A DNA stretch of 64,000 bases from Verrucomicrobiaceae bacterium (GTDB lineage Bacteria > Verrucomicrobiota > Verrucomicrobiia > Verrucomicrobiales > Verrucomicrobiaceae). The notes beneath the pieces are model-generated. The model was not told the DNA's origin and did not search any database. It saw nothing but the letters and a program-made list of their open reading frames with translations. Where the stretch lies: assembly GCA_947466075.1 (NCBI GenBank), contig CANIBP010000006.1, positions 62,001 to 126,000 on the forward strand, read 5' to 3'. Made by a program: the position numbers and the translations under genes. Position 1 is the first letter of the stretch, and each line of letters opens with the position of its first letter. Shown one piece after another: positions 49,538-58,632 of the stretch.

Positions 49538-52060
49538 ATGATCCGCCGCAGCCTCTCCTCACTTGTCATTGCTTCGCTTCGCTCACCCCTTCGGGGCAAC
49601 CCTTGGCTGGCTGTCTCGCTTTGCTCGGCTCTGCTTCCGTCATTCGCAAATGCGGCGAATGCCGCGCCCCTCGACTATGACCGCGACATCCGTCCTTTCC
49701 TCAAAGACAACTGCATCGCCTGTCACAATAAGACTACGACCAAGGGCGGCCTCAACATGGAGACGCCGGAACTCATGGCGAAGGGCGGCGAGACTGACAA
49801 GGGCATCGTCCCCGGCAAAGGCGCTGACAGCATCATGTTTCAGGCTGCCGCACACACCTGGGATTCTGAAATGCCGCCGAAGGGCAATAAAGTCGGCGCG
49901 GTAAACCTCACCACCGAGCAGCTTGCGCTTTTCAAGGCCTGGATTGATCAAGGCGCGAAAGCCTCAGCCAAACAAGAAGTCATCATCGCCTGGCAGCCGC
50001 TGCCAGCGGGCCTGCAAACGATCTACGCCATCGCCGCCACGCCGCAGGGCGACTTTGCTGCTGCGGCACGGGCGAATCAGATCAGCATCTACCATCTGCC
50101 CACGCAAAGCCTCGTCACCAAGCTCACCGACGAAACGCTGCTCAAGTCCGGCCTCTACAAACAACCCGGCGTCGCGCATCGCGATGTCGTGCAATCCCTC
50201 GCCTTCAGCCCAGATGGCACACGCCTCGCCACCGGCAGCTTCCGCGAAGTGAAGCTGTGGAAACGGATTGCGCCAGCCGCGCCAGCCTTCGCGCCTTCCA
50301 CCAAGTTCACCGCCACGCAGGAGGCCGATAACAGCATCAAGCTCACTGAAACCACCGGCAGCAAACTCATCGCTCAAATCAAAACGGATCTCGCCACCGA
50401 GCAAACGCTTGCACAGCGCAGCCTTGGCGCTGTGCGTGCCACGCTTGAAGTCACTTATCAAAACGAAGCCATCAAGAAGGCCGACACCGATGCCACCGAA
50501 CAGACGAACCGCTTGAAGAAAGCCAACGAGCTCGCTGATCTCGCCAAGAAGGCGCTCGAAGAGAAAAAGAAAGACATCAAGCCCAAGGAAGACGCCAAAG
50601 TCGCCGCCGAGAAAGCGGCGAAGGAGATCGGTGTTCAATTCGCCATGGCATCGTCAGGCAAGCCGGATGAAGCGCTGGCCAAGAAGCACACCGAAGCTCA
50701 AGCCCTGGCTGCCAAAACCGCCGCCGATCTCAAGCTTGCCCAGGAAGCTCTCACACGTGCCGAGGCTACCATCGCCACCGCCACCAACGAAATCAAACTC
50801 GCTGCTGGTGATGCAAAAAAGGCCGCCGATTTGGCCGCGATCATTGAACTCGCGAAGCCGGCTCTCGAAGACAAAAAGAAGGCTATCAAACCCAAGGAAG
50901 ATGCCAAAACCGCCGCCGACAAAGCTGCGAAGGAGATCGCTGATCAAGTCGCCAAAGCATCGACAGGTAAGCCTGATGAAGCCTTGGTCAAAAAGAACAC
51001 GGATGCACAAGCCCTGGCCACCAAGGCGGCCAGCGACCTCAAACTCGCTCAAGAAGCCCTCACACGTGCCGAAGCGGCGATCACCGACACCGCCAACGAA
51101 ATCAAACTCGTCACCGAAAACGAGAAGAAGGCCAAACAGACCGTCATTGATGCCAAAGCACGTCTCGAAGTCGTGAAAAAGGAATCCGAGAAGGCCAATG
51201 CGGATCGTGACCTCATTGCCAAAACACTCACGACCGGCCTCAAGAAAGCTAAAGCGCTCCAATTCTCCACCAATGGACTCGAACTCATCGCCACCTTCGA
51301 TGCGGGTCCTCCGCTCGCGTGGAGCACCGTGAACGGCAAGCCCATCGCTCCTGGCAGCAGCACGACCTCCTGGGTTCTTGAGCGCAGTTTCGGCACAGGC
51401 GATGGCAAGTCTCTTATCACCGATCGCGCCAACAGCATCGCCTTCAGCCCTGATGGCAAAATAATCGCCATCGGCAGCGGCGAGCCTTCCCGCAGCGGCG
51501 ACATCACCTTGTGGGACGTCTCCACCGGCACGCTCACCAAGGCTTATGCCGAGCGTCATCTCGACAGCATCTTTGCCCTCGATTTCTCCCCCGATGGCAA
51601 GCTCCTCGCCTCCGGAGGTGCCGATAAAGCCGTGCGCATCACCGATTTGAGCACCGGCAAAGTCGTGAAGGTCTTCGAAGGCCACACGCATCACGTGCTT
51701 GGTGTCACCTGGCGTGCCGATGGCCGCCTGCTGGCCAGTTCCGGTGCCGACAACGTCGTCAAAATTTGGGATTGGACCACGGGCGACCGCCGCAAGAACG
51801 TCGATGGCTGGGACAAAGAAGTCACCGGCATCCGCTACCTCGGCGCAGGCGATAGCATGATCACCAGCGCTGGCGACAACAAGATGCGCCTCATCAACAG
51901 CGACGGCGGCGAGCTCAAACAATTCGCCGGTGCCACCGCCTTCCTCCAAGCCCTCGCCACCAACCAAGCCGGGGATCTCATCCTCGGCGGCGATCAAGAC
52001 GGCAACGTGAGAGCATGGGATGTGGCCACGGCCAAAGAAGTCGCTCTCTTCAAGCCTTGA
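49538..52060 (+). CDS. Exported cytochrome c/WD40 propeller protein with duplicated coiled-coil insert
   Basis: The 840-residue protein starts with an unusual signal region in which two Arg-containing turns (SLRSPLRGNPW) interrupt the hydrophobic stretch. A PSCyt1-type cytochrome domain has CIACH (59-63). A first WD40-like blade lies at about 150-250 (VVQSLAFSPDGTRLATGSFREVKLW). A long Ala/Lys coiled coil then spans about 260-580 and holds a tandem duplication, 338-440 and 441-543, each with ALExKKKxIKPKEDAK and LKLAQEALTRAEA. The remaining WD40 blades fill 610-840 (DITLWDVSTG, AVRITDLSTGKVVKVFEGH, VVKIWDWTTGD). The propeller therefore appears split by the coiled coil. Function is unknown; it is a likely periplasmic scaffold with haem. 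It is divergent from the sigma gene. Confidence 0.9.
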   Translation: MIRRSLSSLVIASLRSPLRGNPWLAVSLCSALLPSFANAANAAPLDYDRDIRPFLKDNCIACHNKTTTKGGLNMETPELMAKGGETDKGIVPGKGADSIMFQAAAHTWDSEMPPKGNKVGAVNLTTEQLALFKAWIDQGAKASAKQEVIIAWQPLPAGLQTIYAIAATPQGDFAAAARANQISIYHLPTQSLVTKLTDETLLKSGLYKQPGVAHRDVVQSLAFSPDGTRLATGSFREVKLWKRIAPAAPAFAPSTKFTATQEADNSIKLTETTGSKLIAQIKTDLATEQTLAQRSLGAVRATLEVTYQNEAIKKADTDATEQTNRLKKANELADLAKKALEEKKKDIKPKEDAKVAAEKAAKEIGVQFAMASSGKPDEALAKKHTEAQALAAKTAADLKLAQEALTRAEATIATATNEIKLAAGDAKKAADLAAIIELAKPALEDKKKAIKPKEDAKTAADKAAKEIADQVAKASTGKPDEALVKKNTDAQALATKAASDLKLAQEALTRAEAAITDTANEIKLVTENEKKAKQTVIDAKARLEVVKKESEKANADRDLIAKTLTTGLKKAKALQFSTNGLELIATFDAGPPLAWSTVNGKPIAPGSSTTSWVLERSFGTGDGKSLITDRANSIAFSPDGKIIAIGSGEPSRSGDITLWDVSTGTLTKAYAERHLDSIFALDFSPDGKLLASGGADKAVRITDLSTGKVVKVFEGHTHHVLGVTWRADGRLLASSGADNVVKIWDWTTGDRRKNVDGWDKEVTGIRYLGAGDSMITSAGDNKMRLINSDGGELKQFAGATAFLQALATNQAGDLILGGDQDGNVRAWDVATAKEVALFKP

Positions 52061-52163
52061 AGCCAGTCAAGCAGAGCGCGAATGAGTGGATCCGTCGATT
52101 CGAGATAGGATGCTCGCAACGATTCGTTTGCTTGCAGTCTCCATGATTAAACACTCCACCACC

Positions 52164-53027
52164 ATGAACTTCATCTCACGCCGACTCCTTCCCATCCTCG
52201 CTGCTGCTACAGTGGGCACAGCCAACTTTGCCACCGCTGAAATCGCCGTGAAGAGCGGTGAAAAGATTGCCTTTCTCGGAGACTCAATCACCCAAGGAGG
52301 TTGGAGTAACCCAGTAGGCTATGTGCGCCTCGTTATCGCAGGTTTGGAAGCGAATGGGATCAAAGCCGAGCCTATTCCAGCCGGCATTAGCGGTCACAAG
52401 TCAGATCAAATGCTCGCCCGACTCGACAAAGACGTGCTGAGCAAGAAACCGCAGTGGATGACTCTGAGCTGCGGCGTGAACGATGTCTGGCACGGCCCAC
52501 GCGGCGTGCCGCTGGATGACGCGATGGCGAAAAGCGCCACCTACGACGACAAAGTGGCCTCACGTGGCACCTACCAGAAAAACATCACCGCAATTCTCGA
52601 TCAAGCAACGACCGCAGGCGTGAAGCCCGTGATGCTGACGGCGACGGTGATTCAGGAAAACCTCGCCAGCAAAGAGAACGGCCTGCTCGCGCCCTACAAC
52701 AACTTCCTACGCCAACTTGCCAAAGAGAAAAATGTGCCGATGGCCGATCTGTTTGCGATGTTTGAGGAGCGCCTCAAGGCAGAGAACAAACCGAAGGAGA
52801 AAGTGCTCACCAGCGACGGCGTGCACATGAATACCGAGGGCAACAAACTCATGGCCATCGGCGTGCTTCAAGCCTTTGGCCTCAACGCTACCGAACTCGA
52901 CAAAGCCAAAGCGTCCTGGCCAGCGCTCGAAGCAGCGGCTGTCGAGCAGGCAAAAAAGCAGGCCGAAGCCAGAGCCAAAGCGGCTGCTGAAAAAGCCAAG
53001 GGAACTCCCGAGCCGAAGAAGAAGTGA
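52164..53027 (+). CDS. Exported SGNH/GDSL hydrolase
   Basis: The 287-residue protein has a signal peptide (MNFISRRLLPILAAATVGTANFATA) and a complete SGNH catalytic set. GDS is at 39-41 in IAFLGDSITQGGW, GVND is near 105 (LSCGVNDVWHG), and DGVH is near 217 (TSDGVHMNTEGNKLMA). It should be an active esterase, likely removing acyl groups from a carbohydrate. The C-terminus ends in an Ala/Lys-rich helix (QAKKQAEARAKAAAEKAKG). I start at 52164 because earlier in-frame ATGs (52110, 52143) only add residues before the signal. It may be co-transcribed with the WD40 gene 103 bases upstream. Confidence 0.9.
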   Translation: MNFISRRLLPILAAATVGTANFATAEIAVKSGEKIAFLGDSITQGGWSNPVGYVRLVIAGLEANGIKAEPIPAGISGHKSDQMLARLDKDVLSKKPQWMTLSCGVNDVWHGPRGVPLDDAMAKSATYDDKVASRGTYQKNITAILDQATTAGVKPVMLTATVIQENLASKENGLLAPYNNFLRQLAKEKNVPMADLFAMFEERLKAENKPKEKVLTSDGVHMNTEGNKLMAIGVLQAFGLNATELDKAKASWPALEAAAVEQAKKQAEARAKAAAEKAKGTPEPKKK

Positions 53028-53088
53028 GCCGCGCTCACTCAACAGGAAGTTGAACTTTCATTCATGAGCCACGCCTTCAAGTCATGAT

Positions 53089-55689
53089 ATGAAAACCACA
53101 TTTCAATACAGAAGGCGCTGCGCAAGACTTTGCGTGGCGGCCTTCTGTCTTGGATCGTTTTCCAGAGCGCTGGCCCTGGAGCCTTTTTTTGAGAAGCACT
53201 GTGTTGAATGTCACGACGCTGAGTCAAAGAAGGGAGGGCTCGATTTGAGCGGATTAAAGCAGCAACTCGAGGACAGGGACAACTTCTCACATTGGGAAAA
53301 AGTTCACGACGTTATCGCGAATGGCGAGATGCCGCCAAAAAAGAAGGCAAGGCCTGATGCCTTAGCGATGCAGGCAGTATTGGAAGACTTGAATGCCAAG
53401 CTCAGCTTATCCGATCAAGCCCGACAGGAGCGCGAAGGGCGCACGGGCGTTCGCAGGCTGAGTCGGGTCGAGTTTGAGAACACGCTGCGTGATCTTCTCG
53501 AGTTGCCCTGGTTGCGGGTGGCCCATGAGTTGCCGGCAGATGGGAAAGCGTATGGATTTGATCGCTCGCCAGCGGCGTTGGACTTTTCATTCGTGCATTT
53601 GGCGAAACATATCGCAGCAGCGGATGCGGCACTGAACGCGGCGACGCCAGCATTTGTTGAGAAGCCTCCAGCGTTCACGTTTCGCTGGTATCCCTGGAGC
53701 ACAACAGTGATCGGCACGCTTACCGGCTTCAAGGAGGCCATTGGCTTAATTGGCATGAAGCGGGATGAAACTTTCTTCGCCAAGTCATCACGCATTGCTG
53801 ACAACGAGCCGAAGGCGACGGCGATCGGGTTATTTCGGCTGGGCGATGAGTCGGCACGGTATCGTGTGAGTCCGTTCACGCCAGTGCTCGATGGCGTGCA
53901 TCGTATTAGGGTCAGTGGTTACAGCTTTGCATGGGACGGAAAGCTGGTGGTGCCGACGCAGGCACATGGTGCCGTGAGTTTTGGCATTATGGCGAAGGGG
54001 CTGAACTACGGCACGGCGGACCTGCCGCCGAACAAGGCTGGTGTGATGGAGATGACGGCATGGCTGGAGCGCGGCGGTGGCATGACCCCAGGTGTGGCGG
54101 ATGAATTGATGTTCACGCCAGAGACCTGTGAGCGACTGCCGCACTATGCGCAGGCGAAGAATGGAGTTCGCGATGACATGCACGGCCCGCCGCACCCGGC
54201 ACCGGGCGTGGCCATCGAGTGGATCGAGATTGAAGGGCCGATTCACGAGACGTGGCCGCCCACCAGTCAGCGAGCGTTGTTTGGCGACCTGCCGGTGAGC
54301 GAGTGGAAACCTGACAGCGGCGTGCCGAAGCCAGTGCAGCAATTGTGGACTCGTGGCCGCAGCCCTGGTTCGCAGCCAAAGGACAACACCTATGGCACGC
54401 GCAATGAGAAGCGACTCATCGTGCAGGTGGTGAGCAGTGATCCGGCGAATGATGCGCGGCGGTTGCTCGCGAGTTTTCTGCGAAATGCGTTTCGGCGTCC
54501 TGTGAAAGAGGCAGAACTCACAAGCTACGTGGACGTTTTCGCCATTCGCCTCAAGGCGGGTGATCATTTCCAGGATGCGCTGAAGGATGCGTATCGCATG
54601 GCACTCACATCCCCGGAATTCATGCTACTGGGCTCTGATTTGGCATCGCGGTTGAGTTACTTCTTGTGGGCGGGGCCACCGGACGAGGAACTCATCGCCT
54701 TGGCCGAGCGCGGGGAGTTGAATCAGCCCAATCTGCTACGTTCACAGTCCGAAAGGATGTTGCGCGATGCAAGGGTGCAGCGCTTCATCGAGAACTTCAC
54801 CGGCCAATGGCTGCGTCTGCGCGAGATCGATGTCACGCAGCCTGACAAGGCGCTTTACCCGGAGTTCACCGGCCTGCTGCAAGAGTCGATGGTCGCGGAG
54901 ACGCGTGCGTACTTCGCCGAGTTGCTCAACAAAGACCTCGGTGCAGCACACTTCGTGAAGTCTGACTTCGCCATGCTGAATCAAACGCTTGCAAGGCACT
55001 ACGGCATCAGTGGCGTGACCGGGCATGAGCTAAGGCGAGTGAGTTTGCCAACTGATGCACTACGAGGGCCGTTTCTCGCACAGGCGAGCATTCACAAAAT
55101 CACCGCGAACGGCACCACCACCTCGCCCGTGCGACGCGGCGCGTTCGTGCTGGAGCAACTCCTCGGCATCGTCCCAAAGCCGCCACCACCGAGCGCAGGC
55201 AGCATCGAGCCGGACACGCGCGGCACTACAACCGTACGTGAGCAACTCGCCAAACACAAAACGTTAGCCACCTGCGCGGGCTGCCATACGAAGCTCGACC
55301 CCTATGGCTTCGCCATGGAGCGCTTCGATGTCACTGGCGCGTGGCGTGATCAATATCGCGCCAGTCATGCGCGCGAGGACTTCAGCCGCATCGTCGATGG
55401 TCGCGGCGTGTGGTATCACTATGAAAAGCCTGTCGATGCCAGCGGAGAACTCGCGGATGGTCGTGCATTCAGCGATTACACTGCCCTGCGCGATATGCTC
55501 GCTGTGGACGAGCGAGGTCTCGCACGTGCCTTTGTGCAGCATCTCATCACCTATGCGACAGGTGCGCCGGTGAGCTTCGCTGATCGCCGCGAGGTGGAGC
55601 GCATTCTCGATCACGCCAAGGCCACGCACTACGGCGTGCGCACTCTGTTGATGGAAGTCATCCTCAGCCCGCTCTTTGCCAAGCCATGA
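53089..55689 (+). CDS. DUF1592-type (DUF1587/1595/1592/1588/1585) exported cytochrome
   Basis: The 866-residue protein has a signal sequence (RRRCARLCVAAFCLGSFSRALA) and an N-terminal cytochrome motif CVECH (38-42). DUF1587 is represented by RRLSRVEFENTLRDLLELP. A middle region of about 190-420 has no duplication, unlike the copy at 24551. DUF1595 (RRLLASFLRNAFRRPVKEAEL), DUF1592 (SDLASRLSYFLWAGPPDEEL), DUF1588 with CAGCH (CAGCHTKLDPYGFAMERFD) and DUF1585 (MLAVDERGLARAFVQHLITYATG) follow in the usual order. The stop overlaps the ATG of the DUF1552 gene by four bases (ATGA). It is a periplasmic haem protein with unknown substrate. Confidence 0.93.
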   Translation: MKTTFQYRRRCARLCVAAFCLGSFSRALALEPFFEKHCVECHDAESKKGGLDLSGLKQQLEDRDNFSHWEKVHDVIANGEMPPKKKARPDALAMQAVLEDLNAKLSLSDQARQEREGRTGVRRLSRVEFENTLRDLLELPWLRVAHELPADGKAYGFDRSPAALDFSFVHLAKHIAAADAALNAATPAFVEKPPAFTFRWYPWSTTVIGTLTGFKEAIGLIGMKRDETFFAKSSRIADNEPKATAIGLFRLGDESARYRVSPFTPVLDGVHRIRVSGYSFAWDGKLVVPTQAHGAVSFGIMAKGLNYGTADLPPNKAGVMEMTAWLERGGGMTPGVADELMFTPETCERLPHYAQAKNGVRDDMHGPPHPAPGVAIEWIEIEGPIHETWPPTSQRALFGDLPVSEWKPDSGVPKPVQQLWTRGRSPGSQPKDNTYGTRNEKRLIVQVVSSDPANDARRLLASFLRNAFRRPVKEAELTSYVDVFAIRLKAGDHFQDALKDAYRMALTSPEFMLLGSDLASRLSYFLWAGPPDEELIALAERGELNQPNLLRSQSERMLRDARVQRFIENFTGQWLRLREIDVTQPDKALYPEFTGLLQESMVAETRAYFAELLNKDLGAAHFVKSDFAMLNQTLARHYGISGVTGHELRRVSLPTDALRGPFLAQASIHKITANGTTTSPVRRGAFVLEQLLGIVPKPPPPSAGSIEPDTRGTTTVREQLAKHKTLATCAGCHTKLDPYGFAMERFDVTGAWRDQYRASHAREDFSRIVDGRGVWYHYEKPVDASGELADGRAFSDYTALRDMLAVDERGLARAFVQHLITYATGAPVSFADRREVERILDHAKATHYGVRTLLMEVILSPLFAKP

Positions 55690-56972
55690 ACATCGCCCTT
55701 CGCACACCGATGAACCGCCGCACATTGCTGCGCGGCGCTGGAGCCACTCTGACGCTGCCGTTCCTTGAATGCATGATGCCGCGTCTCGGTCATGCCGTAT
55801 CGCCGCAGCCGGTGAAGCGTTTTGTCGGCATGATGACCAACATGGGCATCCTGCCGGAATTCTTCTTTCCCACAAAGGCTGGCCACCAATACGAGGCGAC
55901 ACCGTATCTCGATCTTTTGAAGGCGCATCGCGAACGCATGACCGTCTTCTCCGGTGTGTCGCTACCCGGAGTCGATGGCGGACATGAGGCGGAGAAATGT
56001 TTCCTCACCGGCGCACCGGGCGCTAGCCGTGGCTCGTTTCGCAACAGCGTCTCGCTGGATCAGGTCATGGCAGAGAAGCTCGGTAGCGCCACACGCTTCC
56101 CTTCGCTGCCAATCATGATCGGCATGGGCAACCTGAGCCTCTCATGGACACGTAGCGGCTCAATGATCCCGCCGATCACCAGCCCCGTGACGCTTTATCA
56201 GCAGCTCTTTGTCGAAAACACGGTCGAGGGCAAAGCCGAGTCACTGCGCCGCCTCCAGCGCGACCGCAGCCTGCTCGATGGCATGCGCGAGCAGTTCAAA
56301 AGCCTGCAACATCGCGTCGGCGCAAAGGACCGTGAGCGACTCGATCAATTTGCCACGGCAATCCGTGACCTCGAAACCAGCCTAGCCGCGAACGAGAGCT
56401 GGGTGAACCGCCCAAAGCCCAAGACCACCGCCGCGCTGCCGAAAGAAATCACCGACGTGAATGACTTCAAGGTCAATGCCAGTGCCATGCTTGATCTCGT
56501 GCGACTCGCGTTGGAAACCGACTCGACGCGCATCGTCACGGTTTGCCTTTGCACCGGCAATCTCGCACCGAAAGGCATCGCAGGCGTCAGCAGCGGCACG
56601 CACCCACTTACGCACCACGGACGGCAGCCCGAGAAGATCGCCGAGTTGCGCCGAATCGAGGAGGCGCATTTCCAATCACTCGCCGCCTTCTTCGACGGTC
56701 TCAGCGCAACGAAAGAACAGGACGAACCGCTACTCGATCACACCGCCTGTCTCTACGGCGCCAACATGGGCAGCGCCAATGCCCACTCGAATGATAACCT
56801 TCCCGCGTTGCTAGTCGGAGGTGGCTTCAAACATGCCGGTCACCTCGCCTTTGACCCCAAGAGCAATTACCCGCTTTCCAATCTTCACGTTTCATTGCTG
56901 CAAAGAATGGGATTGGAGATGGATGCGTTTTCTTCCGGTAAAAGCACGATGTCCGGGCTGGAATTCGGGTGA
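55686..56972 (+). CDS. DUF1552 family exported protein
   Basis: The 428-residue protein carries a twin-arginine-like start (MNRRTLLRGAGATLTLPFLECM). The DUF1552 body includes KRFVGMMTNMGILPEFFFP, SGVSLPGVDGGHEAEKCFLTG, NSVSLDQVMAEKLG, GTHPLTHHGRQPEKIAELRRIE and ACLYGANMGSANAHSNDNLPALLVGGGFKH. It overlaps the DUF1592 stop as ATGA, and a GTG start of the next frame overlaps its own stop, so it is translationally coupled at the 5' end. A second ATG at 55710 is possible and begins closer to the RR motif. Family function is unknown. Confidence 0.92.
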   Translation: MNIALRTPMNRRTLLRGAGATLTLPFLECMMPRLGHAVSPQPVKRFVGMMTNMGILPEFFFPTKAGHQYEATPYLDLLKAHRERMTVFSGVSLPGVDGGHEAEKCFLTGAPGASRGSFRNSVSLDQVMAEKLGSATRFPSLPIMIGMGNLSLSWTRSGSMIPPITSPVTLYQQLFVENTVEGKAESLRRLQRDRSLLDGMREQFKSLQHRVGAKDRERLDQFATAIRDLETSLAANESWVNRPKPKTTAALPKEITDVNDFKVNASAMLDLVRLALETDSTRIVTVCLCTGNLAPKGIAGVSSGTHPLTHHGRQPEKIAELRRIEEAHFQSLAAFFDGLSATKEQDEPLLDHTACLYGANMGSANAHSNDNLPALLVGGGFKHAGHLAFDPKSNYPLSNLHVSLLQRMGLEMDAFSSGKSTMSGLEFG

Positions 56973-56992
56973 AGTATCCACGAACAACAACG

Positions 56993-57742
56993 ATGAAGAA
57001 ATTCCTTTCGACCACTATCCTCAGCCTCTCTTTGGCAACCACCTGGTACTCATCAGCAGCTCAACCGGTGCCCGACAAACTCATTGTGCTGACGTTTGAC
57101 GACTCCGTGGCGAGTCACGCTACGTTTGTGGCACCCTTGCTGAAAAAGCATGGCTTTGGAGCTACCTTCTTCATCACGGAGGGTTTTGAGTTCCTCGTGG
57201 ACAAGCAGAATTACATGACCTGGGAGCAGATTCAGGCGCTGCATGCAGACGGATTCGAAATCGGCAATCATACTCGAAAACATGCGGGTGTGGCGAAGCA
57301 GAAGCCCGAGCAACTGTCGTCAGATGTGGAGTTCATCGAGCAACAATGCGTGAAATTTGGCATTCCGAAACCGGTGAGCTTCTGCTATCCCGGTTACGCG
57401 ACAAGTGAGGCTGCTGTGAAGTTGCTACGCGAGCATGGCTATCAATTCGCCCGCGCTGGCGGATCGAAGGCCTTCGATCCAAAGACAGATGATCCGCTGA
57501 CGATGCCGCAGGCCTTTGATGGCAAACCGGACAGCAATTTGGAGCAATTCAAAGCAGCCGTGGCACAAGCGCGGGATGGAAAGGTCGCAGTGATGACCTT
57601 CCACGGTGTGCCAGACATCAAGCATCCATGGGTGAACACCGATCCGGCGAAGTTTGAGGCCTACATGCAGTATTTGAAAGATGAAGGCTGCACCGTCATC
57701 GCCATGCGCGATCTGGCGAAGTATGTGACGGCGAGGAAGTAA
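56993..57742 (+). CDS. Exported polysaccharide deacetylase (NodB homology, carbohydrate esterase 4)
   Basis: The 249-residue protein has a signal peptide ([23 protein letters not shown]) and a NodB domain. Motif 1 is TFDDS (34-38, catalytic Asp pair) and motif 2 is GNHTRKH (91-97, metal-binding H-x3-H). Motif 3 is in [13 protein letters not shown], and near the end VMTFHGVPD supplies the His motif. Members remove N- or O-acetyl groups from chitin-like, xylan or peptidoglycan chains. The ATG at 56993 opens the signal; a GTG at 56969 overlaps the upstream stop. It follows the DUF1552 gene by 20 bases and precedes an esterase gene by 29 bases. Confidence 0.93.
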   Translation: MKKFLSTTILSLSLATTWYSSAAQPVPDKLIVLTFDDSVASHATFVAPLLKKHGFGATFFITEGFEFLVDKQNYMTWEQIQALHADGFEIGNHTRKHAGVAKQKPEQLSSDVEFIEQQCVKFGIPKPVSFCYPGYATSEAAVKLLREHGYQFARAGGSKAFDPKTDDPLTMPQAFDGKPDSNLEQFKAAVAQARDGKVAVMTFHGVPDIKHPWVNTDPAKFEAYMQYLKDEGCTVIAMRDLAKYVTARK

Positions 57743-57771
57743 GGCGGTTTTCGAGCGTATTTGCTAGCGTC

Positions 57772-58629
57772 ATGAAATTCATCCTCCTCGCCAGTCTCGC
57801 TTTCGCCACCAGCGCGTTTGCTCAAAGTTTAAAATCAAACATCCCCTATGTCGAAAACGGGCATGCTCGACATGTGCTCGATATCTATGCGCCTGCAAAT
57901 GCCAAGAACCTTCCAGTAGTATTCTGGATTCACGGGGGTGGCTGGCTGGCGGGTGACAAGACGGATGTGAAATCGAAGCCACAGTGGTTCATGGACAAAG
58001 GCTTTGTCTTTGTGTCCACCAACTACCGCCTGCTACCCGAGGTGGACATGGGCACGCTCATTCGCGATGTCGCCAAAGCTTATGGCTGGATGCACAAGCA
58101 CATCGCCGAATATGGCGGCGACCCGAAACGCGTACTTGTTGGCGGACACTCGGCTGGCGCTCAACTTGCGGCGATCATCTGCACGGATGACCGTTACTTG
58201 AAAGCAGAGGGCGATTCATTGGATGACCTTATCGGCTGCGTGCCGGTGGATGGCGACACTTATGATGTGCCGGCCATTATCGAGACCGCCGAGACACGCC
58301 TCCGCGTGCATCATCTGCCACCACGAGTGAATGGGCATCGTGAAAAATTTGGCAGCACACCTGAAAATCACCTCAATTTCTCCGCCGTCACGCATGTGGC
58401 TATGGACAAAGGCATTCCGCCCTTTCTGATCCTACACGTCGCCAGTCATCCCGACACCAGCGCTCAAGCGCAGCGTCTTGGGGCCGTGCTGAAAGAATCT
58501 GGCGTCCCGACAACGGTCTTCGGTGCCAAGGACACCAGTCATGTGAAACTCAACGACGACCTCGGCCTGCCCGATGATCCAGCAACGAAAGCGCTGAGTG
58601 AATTTGTGTCGAAGGTGCTGAAGAAGTGA
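57772..58629 (+). CDS. Exported alpha/beta hydrolase (esterase/lipase, BD-FAE-like)
   Basis: The 285-residue protein has a signal peptide ([17 protein letters not shown]) and an alpha/beta hydrolase fold of the hormone-sensitive-lipase type. The oxyanion motif is HGGGW (54-58), the nucleophile elbow is GHSAG (Ser127), and the catalytic His is probably in DTSHVKLND near the C-terminus. Such enzymes often act as esterases on acylated or feruloylated carbohydrates. It is the last gene of the plus-strand operon-like run from 53089 and is convergent with the epimerase gene 3 bases away. Confidence 0.92.
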   Translation: MKFILLASLAFATSAFAQSLKSNIPYVENGHARHVLDIYAPANAKNLPVVFWIHGGGWLAGDKTDVKSKPQWFMDKGFVFVSTNYRLLPEVDMGTLIRDVAKAYGWMHKHIAEYGGDPKRVLVGGHSAGAQLAAIICTDDRYLKAEGDSLDDLIGCVPVDGDTYDVPAIIETAETRLRVHHLPPRVNGHREKFGSTPENHLNFSAVTHVAMDKGIPPFLILHVASHPDTSAQAQRLGAVLKESGVPTTVFGAKDTSHVKLNDDLGLPDDPATKALSEFVSKVLKK

Positions 58630-58632
58630 GGG

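Noticed and set aside
50654..51997. A 447-codon minus-strand frame opposite the WD40 protein
   Set aside because: It is antisense to the coiled-coil and propeller coding region, with only low-complexity Gly/Phe/Leu content.
53024..53053. Two small stems (GTGAGC/GCTCAC and TCAAC/GTTGA) after the SGNH gene stop
   Set aside because: They are short stems without a T-tract and could easily be chance; no terminator call is justified.
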